Shown piece by piece: positions 24,811 to 32,840 of a DNA stretch of 37,591 bases; the stretch's first letter is position 1, and every line of letters starts with the position of its first letter. Location: assembly GCA_016463375.1 (NCBI GenBank), contig JAEMRK010000001.1, forward strand, positions 100,229-137,819. The letters are read 5' to 3'. The DNA is from Parachlamydiales bacterium (GTDB lineage: Bacteria; Chlamydiota; Chlamydiia; Chlamydiales; JAEMRK01). The translations under genes were made by a program, and so were the position numbers. A model generated the notes under the pieces. The model did no database searches. It saw only the letters and a program-made list of their open reading frames with translations, and was not told the origin of the DNA.

Positions 24811-26640
24811 ATGTGGAAATATCCCGACGCCTATGATGTTATCGTAATTGGTGGAGGTCACGCTGGTTGTGAAGCAGCTTTTGCTGCAGCAAGGCGTGGC
24901 GCAAGTACTCTTTTGCTTACAATGAATTTGGATACAATTGGCAAAATGAGTTGCAATCCCGCTGTTGGCGGCATTGCAAAAGGACACATGGTGCGTGAAA
25001 TTGACGCGCTAGGTGGAGAAATGGGAAAGTGTACCGATGCGACCGGCATCCAATTTCGGATGCTTAATGCGACTAAAGGCCCGGCTGTCCAGGCGCCACG
25101 AGCTCAATCTGACAAATTTGCTTATCAAAATGAGATGAAGCATCGGATTGAACAACAACCTTTGCTAGATACCAAACAAGGCACTATTGAAGATATCGTT
25201 GTCGAAAACGGTAAATTCGTCGCTGTTGATACTCTAGAAGGCATCCGTTACTACGGTAAAACACTGATTCTATCAGCCGGCACTTTCATGCGCGGCTTAT
25301 TGCATATTGGTGAAACCAATTATTCTGGTGGTAGAGCTGGTGATAAACCCTCTGTTGGTCTATCTGCTTGTTTAGAGCGATTAGGCTTTAAGCTCGGGCG
25401 TTTAAAAACAGGTACTCCCCCTAGAGTTAACAAGCGATCGATTGATTTTTCCCAAACGGAAGAACAAAAAGGTGATGAAGGTGTGCGTTTTTCATTTGAT
25501 GAAGAAGCGCCATTTCCAAAACTTCCTCAAGTTTCTTGCTACATTACTTATACAAGCGCTGATACGAAGAAAGTTGTCTTAGACAACATTCATCGATCGC
25601 CGATGTATTCTGGAAAAATTCAAGGTGTCGGTCCTCGTTATTGCCCTTCTATCGAAGATAAAATGAAGCGATTTTCTGATAAAGAACGCCATCAAATTTT
25701 CTTAGAACCAGAAGGTTTAGATACTCAAGAGATGTATGTTAACGGTATATCCTCTTCGTTGCCATTCGATGTGCAATTTGCATTGATACACACAATTCCA
25801 GGTCTTGAAAAAGCCGAGGTAATGCGTCCTGCTTATGCGATCGAATACGATTATGTAACGAGTGGACAAATTGGTTTAAGTCTTGAGACAAAATTAATAG
25901 AAGGTATTTTCTTAGCCGGTCAGATCAATGGCACGTCTGGTTATGAAGAAGCTGCAGGTCAAGGTATGATGGCAGGCATCAACGCGGTTAATCGCGTCAG
26001 AGGTTTGGAGCCATTTATTTTGAAGCGGTCTGAAGCTTACATCGGTGTGATGATTGATGACTTGGTAAGACTTGGTCTTGAAGAGCCTTATCGTATGTTT
26101 ACAAGCCGTGCTGAGCACCGCTTGTTACTCAGACAAGACAATGCTGATTTAAGGTTAAGAGGTTATGGACATGACCTTGGTTTAATCGATGATCAACGTT
26201 TTAAAAGACTGCAGTATAAAAAACAAACCATTGCGCACGAAACTGAGCGTTTAAAAAAGACACATCGTCCGTATGATGGCAAAAGTGTTTCTCTGGCACA
26301 ACTACTTTGTCGTCCAGAATTCAGCTACAAAAAATTATTAGAACATTTTTCAGACTCTGTTGTTGATCACGGCTCTGATATCAACATGCAAATTGAGTTA
26401 TCACTCAAATATGCTGGATACATCGATAGACAAAATGTTGAAATCTCTAAACTCGATCACCTCGAAAAAATACGCATCGAATCAAACTGTAACTTCAAAA
26501 TCATCAAAGGTCTTAGAACAGAAGCTGCTGAAATGCTAGCTAAAATTCAACCCATCAATTTAGCTCAAGCATCTCGTCTATCTGGCGTCTCCCCTGCCGA
26601 CATTTCTGTGTTAATGGTCCACCTAAAACGTAAAAATTAA
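24811..26640 (+). CDS. mnmG: tRNA uridine-5-carboxymethylaminomethyl modification enzyme MnmG (GidA)
   Basis: FAD-dependent enzyme that with MnmE makes the cmnm5 modification at the wobble uridine of several tRNAs. The 609-residue length is typical. Markers are the FAD motif [47 protein letters not shown], the second signature [16 protein letters not shown] and [19 protein letters not shown], and the C-terminal helical region ([21 protein letters not shown]) that contacts MnmE. The start ATG 24811 has no strong Shine-Dalgarno sequence. It sits between the mini-protein and REC-GGDEF genes. Confidence 0.98.
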   Translation: MWKYPDAYDVIVIGGGHAGCEAAFAAARRGASTLLLTMNLDTIGKMSCNPAVGGIAKGHMVREIDALGGEMGKCTDATGIQFRMLNATKGPAVQAPRAQSDKFAYQNEMKHRIEQQPLLDTKQGTIEDIVVENGKFVAVDTLEGIRYYGKTLILSAGTFMRGLLHIGETNYSGGRAGDKPSVGLSACLERLGFKLGRLKTGTPPRVNKRSIDFSQTEEQKGDEGVRFSFDEEAPFPKLPQVSCYITYTSADTKKVVLDNIHRSPMYSGKIQGVGPRYCPSIEDKMKRFSDKERHQIFLEPEGLDTQEMYVNGISSSLPFDVQFALIHTIPGLEKAEVMRPAYAIEYDYVTSGQIGLSLETKLIEGIFLAGQINGTSGYEEAAGQGMMAGINAVNRVRGLEPFILKRSEAYIGVMIDDLVRLGLEEPYRMFTSRAEHRLLLRQDNADLRLRGYGHDLGLIDDQRFKRLQYKKQTIAHETERLKKTHRPYDGKSVSLAQLLCRPEFSYKKLLEHFSDSVVDHGSDINMQIELSLKYAGYIDRQNVEISKLDHLEKIRIESNCNFKIIKGLRTEAAEMLAKIQPINLAQASRLSGVSPADISVLMVHLKRKN

Positions 26641-26681
26641 TTTAAAGGTGTGCTAGTGTTGGCAACGAGCAGGAGGGTCTC

Positions 26682-27605
26682 GTGGCTAAACAAAAATCGT
26701 CAACGTTACTAATCATCGATAAGGATACTTCTTTGCATCAATGGTTTAACAAACATCTAAAAAATTCGACTATCCATTTTGCTAAGTCTTTAACCGAGGC
26801 TAAGCGCCAACTAGACATGCATACAGTCGATTACATTTTTTTAGATGAAGTCATTGCAGGCGATAATTTATCTGGTGTCAATAAGTTATTTACTAAAGAC
26901 GACCCTAAAATCTACACAGTCTTTTTAACGACTAATAAGGGAACTCAATCTCTTTTAAATAAAACTTTCAAACACAATATCCAAGATATTTTAGTTAAGC
27001 CGTTTGATCTGTTTAGCATCCAAAAAGCTATAACTCAAGCTAATCACCACAAGACGGTCATCGATTCCATGAGCGAGATGCTCAATGTCTTTAAAAAGAG
27101 AGCTTATCACGATTCATTAACGCATTTATATAATCGCCGGATGCTCTTTGAACAAGGCGAAAAAGAATTTGCAAAAGCTAAACGCTCTGGCCAACCGCTA
27201 TCTGCTTTGATGATCGATATCGATCATTTCAAAAAGGTGAATAGCAACTATGGCCATTTGGTAGGTGATAGTTTTTTAGTGCAAATTGCAGGACTGTTGC
27301 AAGCCAATTTAAGAAGCTATGACTTCATATCTCGCTTTGGTGGAGAAGAGTTTGTGATTATTTTGCCAAACACTCAACTCAAACGCGCACGAATCGTTGC
27401 TGAAAAGCTTAGGCAATCCGTTGAGCAATACTCTTTTTTTCATGGCAAAGGTTTTTTCCATATGACATGTAGTATTGGCGTTTGTAACTTTTCTGATGAA
27501 ACACCGACATTTGAATCGTTGCTTGGAAAAGTGGATGCAGCTGTTATGCAGGCTAAAAAGAAAGGACGAAACAGAACATTTTCCTCGGGAGATCCGATCG
27601 AATGA
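26682..27605 (+). CDS. Response regulator with GGDEF diguanylate cyclase domain
   Basis: A 307-residue two-domain protein. Residues 8-125 form a receiver-like domain: the acidic pair in LLIIDKD, the likely phospho-acceptor Asp55 in YIFLDEVIAG, Thr83/84 after VFL, and Lys106 in ILVKPF. Residues about 140-300 form a GGDEF domain: LTHLYNRRML, MIDIDHFKKVNSNYGH, RFGGEEFVIILP (GGEEF 220-224, an active-type signature), and CSIGV. An RSYD (211-214) stands five residues before GGEEF, the place of the inhibitory I-site RxxD. It should make cyclic di-GMP from two GTP when its receiver is activated. The start is GTG 26682 with a perfect AGGAGG at 26671-26676. Its stop overlaps the lplA start by 4 bases. 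No EAL domain or partner kinase is in the window. Confidence 0.93.
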   Translation: MAKQKSSTLLIIDKDTSLHQWFNKHLKNSTIHFAKSLTEAKRQLDMHTVDYIFLDEVIAGDNLSGVNKLFTKDDPKIYTVFLTTNKGTQSLLNKTFKHNIQDILVKPFDLFSIQKAITQANHHKTVIDSMSEMLNVFKKRAYHDSLTHLYNRRMLFEQGEKEFAKAKRSGQPLSALMIDIDHFKKVNSNYGHLVGDSFLVQIAGLLQANLRSYDFISRFGGEEFVIILPNTQLKRARIVAEKLRQSVEQYSFFHGKGFFHMTCSIGVCNFSDETPTFESLLGKVDAAVMQAKKKGRNRTFSSGDPIE

Positions 27606-28354
27606 AACCTGTTTATCTACTAGAACTAACCCATCATTCTATCTTTGAACAATTGCAGATAGAAGAAGCTTTGTTGCGTTGTGATGATCGCGATATCATT
27701 GTGATTAATCATGGTTCAACACCAGCTATTGTCATGGGTATTTCAGGTGTTATGGATGAATTAGTTCATGTAGATTTTGCAGATAATGAAAATATACCCG
27801 TCATTAGGCGTTTTAGCGGAGGCGGAACTGTAGTTGTCGATAACAACACTTTATTTGTATCCTTTTTGTTCCATCCAAAGACTTTAGGTATATCACCTTA
27901 CCCTGAATCTTTATTAAAATGGACAGAGCAATTTTACACACCCCTATTTCCCAATAATTTTTCTTTAAAAGCTCAGGACTATGCACTTGGAGAGAAAAAA
28001 ATTGGAGGCAATGCCCAATACTTTCGAAAAGATAGATTATTACACCACACAACATTTTTGTGGGATTACGATTCGACAAAAATGAACTGCCTTAAGATGC
28101 CTAAAAAAATACCATCTTACCGCCTAAACAGAGATCACAAAGATTTTGTAACAACACTTAAAAATCATTTTTCAAGTACCGAGCAATTCATTGAACATTT
28201 GAAAAATCGTATAAAAGAAGTTTTTGAAGTGAAAAAGTTTCCTCAAGATGAGATACTTGAATTATTGAACAAAGAACATCGCAGAGCAACTGTCTTTGTG
28301 AGAGAAAAAGGCCCCGCTGAAAGGTCTCTAGCTTTGGCAAAACCAACCTTTTAA
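27602..28354 (+). CDS. lplA: Lipoate-protein ligase A family protein
   Basis: Attaches lipoate (via lipoyl-AMP) to E2/H-protein domains of dehydrogenase complexes, allowing use of scavenged lipoate. The 250-residue protein has the RRFSGGGTVVVDNNTLFVSF motif and the catalytic Lys motif GEKKIGGNAQYFRKDRLLHH followed by TTFLWDYD. It lacks the extra C-terminal domain of E. coli LplA, as in short LplA/LipM-like proteins. ATG 27602 overlaps the REC-GGDEF stop (ATGA), so translation is coupled. A gene of this kind next to mnmG occurs, as I recall, in Chlamydia; the cyclic di-GMP gene is the new element. Confidence 0.93.
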   Translation: MKPVYLLELTHHSIFEQLQIEEALLRCDDRDIIVINHGSTPAIVMGISGVMDELVHVDFADNENIPVIRRFSGGGTVVVDNNTLFVSFLFHPKTLGISPYPESLLKWTEQFYTPLFPNNFSLKAQDYALGEKKIGGNAQYFRKDRLLHHTTFLWDYDSTKMNCLKMPKKIPSYRLNRDHKDFVTTLKNHFSSTEQFIEHLKNRIKEVFEVKKFPQDEILELLNKEHRRATVFVREKGPAERSLALAKPTF

Positions 28355-28576
28355 TAAAAGGTGGAGCCGCTTCCCTAAAAATTTGATCTTAAACTTTAAA
28401 GCTCTAGATCAATCTTTTTAAGCGTCGTGACTCCCTAAAAAAATAAACATCGTCGGTGAGCATAATTAAAGCTAGATAGCCCAAACAGCAGAGCAAAATC
28501 GAGTTTACATAGTTGTAACTTTTAAAAACAATTGATTAAATATTAAAATAGTCTTTTTAATTCACTCTAATATTTA

Positions 28577-30460
28577 TTATAATTTTAGTAATACATCGCT
28601 TATCGGAGCAACTATCTTTTCATAAATATCTTTATCTTCATAAGCTTTAAGAAAAGCGTCTTGACGTTGATCAAATGATGGATTTTGTGAGTCGTTACCT
28701 TCAGAATAAAGTGCTTTTATAGCTGCATCAAAAAATAATGTGTAATTTGTAGAAGAGCATGAGTAGCTGCGTACTAAGCTTCCCAAATCAAACTTTAGTT
28801 TTGCAACACGGGCCGAATACTCAATGATTTCAGAGGGTTTCAATTTGCCAATGTTTTTATTTTCAAAAATGACTTTAGAATTCAAGGCTAAACGAATCAG
28901 ATATTTCGTCAAAGGTCTCAACCCTTCAACTTCATCAGAACTATTTTCATGTTCTGCAATTAATTTTGTTAACAATAAATCCATATCATCAAAAAAGACT
29001 TTGCGAGCCTGATCAGTGACAGTGTCATTGTTAATCGGCGACGATTTGATCATATTTTGAAACGTTGCCATGAGGTTTAATAAATCACGATGCTCTGAAT
29101 GATGGAGTGCATGATTTTCATCGATTACATTTTGAAGCGTTCCAATTAATTCATCGCCAATGGATCTAAGAACTAAAAGATTATTATCTTTCATCATCTT
29201 CAACCCTTCTTGACTACAAGCCATATCGCAGTAAAAAATTTGAGGTTCATAAACAGCAGTGATGTCTTGGTTATCGCCCACGGAAATTTTAACTTGAGAT
29301 TTGGAATTAATAACTTTTTTAGAACTCTCAAATATTTTGGATTGGTCTGGCAACTTTATATTATTAGATATACCAATGTAAAACGGCCTTACATAAAGTG
29401 TTTGAGTCTCATCAATAACTTTTTCTTTTTCTCCATCAGATAATGCAAAAAAGGTTTCCGTAGCGTCATTGACGCTCATGACATCAAAAGCTTCTTGAGT
29501 TTTAGAATAAGACTTATCATATGTTTTACCTTTAGATTTTTCATCTACGATGAGAAAATCAGCCATAACTTGAGAAAATTGAACAGTATCATTGCCATCA
29601 GGCTTTTTTCTTAACAAACTGAGTTGGCTATTAAGGTGACATTGGGGATTTTGATATTCATCTGAATTTTTGACAGCATTTCGTTTTACTTCATAACCAC
29701 TACCAAAAGCATCAACTTTGACAGATTTTTTAAAATCGATTTTAGATGCAATGGCGCTTGTTATCCGATTAAAAACATGCTCGACATCGGTTATTTTAAG
29801 ATCCGGACCGCGTGGTAATTTAATACCCTCGACAAAGTAGTCTTTATGTGTTGCCGGAAGTTGATTGAGAGCATTAAATAAATTCTTAATCGTGTCTTCT
29901 TTAAACTTTGAAATATCATCAACGGATGCTGAATCAGTCAGTATTTTTGGTGTTTGAAACAATGGAATATTTTTTGTTACTATTTTTCCAACAACTGATG
30001 TAAGAAGGTCTTTTTTAGTTTTGGTAACAAAAGCAGGATCAACAGGAGTTGTATCAACAACGTCCACTTTTTGTTTTCTTACTTGATCTGGATAGATTAT
30101 GGGGTCTTGATTAGCAGTGTCCCATTGGTCATAACCCATATCAATATCTTTAGTCTCTTTTTTATCACCATACATACAGTGGATAAAAGCGTTACTAACT
30201 TTATCAATCTGATCTGTTTGTTTTACAGGCCAAGTGACAGAAATTGATTTTTGATTGGGAATAATATTTTCAGAAATGAGTTTTTGAGCTAAGCGCTCAA
30301 TAACAATGATTTCATTGGCATCTGGTGACCAATTTTTTTCGGCATCATCTTTAGACACGTTGTAGACAACGTGTACTTTACCAGAGCTATCTTTAATTTC
30401 TAATTTTTTACCGATACTATCATAAATAGCATGCAATGGACCAATTGGAGGAACTGTCAT
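28577..30460 (-). CDS. Large unknown protein, candidate lineage-specific or secreted protein
   Basis: A 627-residue hydrophilic protein without membrane span or signal peptide. It begins MTVPPIGPLHAIYDSIGK and is rich in Lys, Asp, Ser and Asn, with a long helical-looking part at about residues 430-560 (for example LRSIGDELIGTLQNVIDENH and LLNLMATFQNMI) and an acidic Lys-rich middle. I recognise no enzymatic signature. The gene has its own excellent promoter (see 30486-30514) although it lies only 48 bases after the glycosyltransferase gene on the same strand. A soluble, Ser/Thr-containing N-terminus and lack of homologous motifs fit the profile of a chlamydial type III effector, but I have no direct evidence. 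The 222-base gap to lplA beyond its stop holds nothing I can name. Confidence 0.7.
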   Translation of the reverse strand: MTVPPIGPLHAIYDSIGKKLEIKDSSGKVHVVYNVSKDDAEKNWSPDANEIIVIERLAQKLISENIIPNQKSISVTWPVKQTDQIDKVSNAFIHCMYGDKKETKDIDMGYDQWDTANQDPIIYPDQVRKQKVDVVDTTPVDPAFVTKTKKDLLTSVVGKIVTKNIPLFQTPKILTDSASVDDISKFKEDTIKNLFNALNQLPATHKDYFVEGIKLPRGPDLKITDVEHVFNRITSAIASKIDFKKSVKVDAFGSGYEVKRNAVKNSDEYQNPQCHLNSQLSLLRKKPDGNDTVQFSQVMADFLIVDEKSKGKTYDKSYSKTQEAFDVMSVNDATETFFALSDGEKEKVIDETQTLYVRPFYIGISNNIKLPDQSKIFESSKKVINSKSQVKISVGDNQDITAVYEPQIFYCDMACSQEGLKMMKDNNLLVLRSIGDELIGTLQNVIDENHALHHSEHRDLLNLMATFQNMIKSSPINNDTVTDQARKVFFDDMDLLLTKLIAEHENSSDEVEGLRPLTKYLIRLALNSKVIFENKNIGKLKPSEIIEYSARVAKLKFDLGSLVRSYSCSSTNYTLFFDAAIKALYSEGNDSQNPSFDQRQDAFLKAYEDKDIYEKIVAPISDVLLKL

Positions 30461-30485
30461 AATTAACCCTATTATTTTTAGTTAA

Positions 30486-30514
30486 ATTATAACAGTTTTT
30501 TAAAAAAATTAATA
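30486..30514 (-). promoter_or_regulatory. Consensus extended -10 promoter for the 627-residue protein gene
   Basis: On the minus strand TGTTATAAT (30486-30494) is a perfect TATAAT (30486-30491) with an extended TGn element. A weak TATTAA (30509-30514) stands 17 bases upstream, overlapping the stop codon of the glycosyltransferase gene, with a poly-T/poly-A spacer between. Transcription would start near 30479, only about 20 bases before the ATG at 30460. Confidence 0.6.
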
Positions 30515-32047
30515 GCGGTTAGTTACCGGAGGCACCTTTCCATTATAGTGTGTGCATTTAAAAATCATAACTCCCTTACTAGGAATTGTATAGGACTCGA
30601 AAAGAGAATAATTAGATACATAGTCCACAGAATAAAAATACGGCTTTAACTTATTGATAATACGGTCTTTATGCTCTACACTGGGAGTCGTTTTATTCCA
30701 ATCTACGACGTAGTAGCCATCTTTTCCCAGTTTTTCTTGGGCCAAAGACGGCCAAAATGTGAACTGATTGTTCCTAGTACCTAATAAATTCAAGAAATAG
30801 GCCCTTTTTTGACCCGGGCTATAAAAAGATAAAAGGCTTGTCATTTGGTATTTGTCACCAAAAAGGAAGTGTTTTTTGGGATCGTACCCCGCATTTCTCA
30901 ATGCGGGGTCGATCTTATTCCAGCCAAGACACTGTTGAAAAGGATTGAGTTTATAAGGTAACGGATGTGTCGCATCAACTGAGTGGTTTTGTATGATGGG
31001 TATTAATAAAAGTATCAAAACAATGAATACCGAAAGACCTGTTGCACTCCACAACCATTTTTGAATATCTTGAGCGTACCATGCAATCACAATGGCAATT
31101 GTTGGATATGCAAAGATCATCCAATTAGACTGCACTTTAAAAAATAAAGAAAAGCCAAGGTAGAATACCATAAGAATACAAGATAACCATCCCCAAGTTT
31201 GAACAGCTCCTCTCATTTTTTTATTAAATAAAAGAGCTATCAGTCCAAAGACCAATAATCCGAAGTAAAGCGGCGATAAAAGCCCGATTTGACTGCCGAG
31301 AAATTCAAAGAAGTTGCCAGACGCTTTAGCTCCTGGCTGTCCGCCTTGCATTTGATTGAACACATGGCGAAATGTCGCAAAATCGTGAGTTGCATTCCAT
31401 GCATAGGATGGAATAAGTCCAATGATAGATATGGCAAGACCTGTCCAAATCTCTTTATCACGCCATTTTTTATGAAAATAAAGAAGTCCTAAAACAAATA
31501 TCCATAGTATGTAACTGCTCCATTTAAAAAGAGCGCCAAGACCAATCCACAATCCCACTTTCCAAAACTCAGGCTTACCTTTTTTTAATGCAGGCGCTAA
31601 TTCACAAAGACTTAGTATCCAAAAAAGTGTGAGTCCCCCATCCGTGGTGGCTGCTAAACTACCAAAAAATCCAAGTGGTGAAAAAGAAAAGATGATAGCT
31701 GCCCAAAAAGCAGTTTTAGCTGACAAGTTCGATAAAAGTGCTAGTCTATACAGTGCAAAACAAGATCCAATTGATAATAATAAAGCACCGCATCTGACAC
31801 CCCATTCAGTGTCTCCAAATAAGAATGTCGTCAAGGCAATTTGCCAGGCGATTCCTGGTGGTTTACTGTAATAGCCGTACGATAGAGATTTACTCCATAC
31901 CCAATACTGAGATTCATCAGGAGAGAGTTTAATCGATGAGTATTGAATCACCAAAAAGATGACAAGAGCTTTTAAAATAAGAAAGAAGAGAAGAAATAAA
32001 GCCCACTGCTGTGTGGGCTTTAGTGAAAACGAAAGTTTTTTTTTCAT
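30509..32047 (-). CDS. GT39-type membrane glycosyltransferase (ArnT/PMT-like)
   Basis: Polytopic membrane enzyme of the dolichyl-phosphate-mannose/undecaprenyl-phosphate sugar transferase superfamily. The 512-residue protein has around ten hydrophobic spans in residues 10-360 followed by a soluble C-terminal domain. The first extracytoplasmic loop carries SPDESQYWVWSKSLSYGYYS then KPP, where the Asp-Glu pair is the catalytic motif of the family; SATTDGGLTLFW-like LAATTDGGLTLFWIL gives the next conserved loop. It probably adds a sugar from a polyprenyl-phosphate donor to lipid A, a glycan or protein on the outer face of the inner membrane; donor and acceptor cannot be read from sequence. It is 13 bases after tatD on the same strand, in one operon with dsbD and tatD. 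Confidence 0.85.
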   Translation of the reverse strand: MKKKLSFSLKPTQQWALFLLFFLILKALVIFLVIQYSSIKLSPDESQYWVWSKSLSYGYYSKPPGIAWQIALTTFLFGDTEWGVRCGALLLSIGSCFALYRLALLSNLSAKTAFWAAIIFSFSPLGFFGSLAATTDGGLTLFWILSLCELAPALKKGKPEFWKVGLWIGLGALFKWSSYILWIFVLGLLYFHKKWRDKEIWTGLAISIIGLIPSYAWNATHDFATFRHVFNQMQGGQPGAKASGNFFEFLGSQIGLLSPLYFGLLVFGLIALLFNKKMRGAVQTWGWLSCILMVFYLGFSLFFKVQSNWMIFAYPTIAIVIAWYAQDIQKWLWSATGLSVFIVLILLLIPIIQNHSVDATHPLPYKLNPFQQCLGWNKIDPALRNAGYDPKKHFLFGDKYQMTSLLSFYSPGQKRAYFLNLLGTRNNQFTFWPSLAQEKLGKDGYYVVDWNKTTPSVEHKDRIINKLKPYFYSVDYVSNYSLFESYTIPSKGVMIFKCTHYNGKVPPVTNRY

Positions 32048-32060
32048 AGTATTTCAAGTT

Positions 32061-32840
32061 CTACAGCGAAAATGCAGTCTGAGTGTTATTCCATGTGGCT
32101 TTAGCAACTTCTTGCACATCAATCCCCTTTAACTGAGCGATAAATCGACCCGTTTCGGGAAGATAAGATGGCTCATTGCGTTTACCACGTTTTGATTGAG
32201 GCGCTAAATATGGACTATCTGTTTCTATTAATAAATGATCAAGTGGAACATAGCTTGCTACTTCTTGCAAGGCGACACTTTTTTTAAATGTAACGATACC
32301 ACTTAACGAAATGTACCAGCCACGCTCGAGTAAAGATTTAGCTTCTTCGAGTGTTCCAGTAAAACAATGTAATATGCCAGGAAGAGTTTTTCCAAATTGT
32401 GGAAATTCTTGATCGATTAATGATATGAGATCAGCAAATGCTTCTCTGCAATGAATGACAATGGGTAATTTATTTTCGAGGGCAAGTGTAAAATAGCGTC
32501 TAGCAAATTCTAGCTGAACTTTTCGGTTTGAGTGCTCGTAGTAATAATCAAGACCCGTTTCACCAATGGCAACTAGTTGACCATCCTTTGCTGCTTGTTC
32601 AAATATCGGAAAAAAAGCTTCTCCCTCTTTTTCAACATCATGAGGTGTTGTTGAACCCGTTAGATAAATCTGAGGAAATCTTTCTTTAAGATGAACTGCT
32701 CTTTCTAGACTCTTTTTATCAGTGCAAATATTTACTATTTTTTCAACTCCTGCAAGACTTGCAGCTTGCAGGATAGTTTCTATTTCATCATCGCTAAAAT
32801 CATCTGATGTGAGATGAGCGTGGGAATCAATGAACGGCAT
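32061..32840 (-). CDS. tatD: TatD-family metal-dependent deoxyribonuclease
   Basis: TIM-barrel hydrolase, a Mg-dependent DNase or 3'-5' exonuclease of the TatD/YcfH family. From ATG 32840 (a TTG at 32852 is also in frame) it has 259 residues. Metal and catalytic residues are in place: FIDSHAHL, AIGETGLDYYYEH, VIHCREAF, ILHCFTGTLEEAK and LLIETDSPYLAP. The start region lies inside the last codons of dsbD (overlap of 14 bases), implying coupled translation. The tatD-dsbD-exbB/tolQ neighbourhood matches what I recall from Chlamydia. Confidence 0.95.
   Translation of the reverse strand: MPFIDSHAHLTSDDFSDDEIETILQAASLAGVEKIVNICTDKKSLERAVHLKERFPQIYLTGSTTPHDVEKEGEAFFPIFEQAAKDGQLVAIGETGLDYYYEHSNRKVQLEFARRYFTLALENKLPIVIHCREAFADLISLIDQEFPQFGKTLPGILHCFTGTLEEAKSLLERGWYISLSGIVTFKKSVALQEVASYVPLDHLLIETDSPYLAPQSKRGKRNEPSYLPETGRFIAQLKGIDVQEVAKATWNNTQTAFSL

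Noticed and set aside
28355-28576. Gap between lplA and the 627-residue gene searched for RNA or terminators
   Set aside because: No stable hairpin with T run, tRNA or plausible small gene was found.
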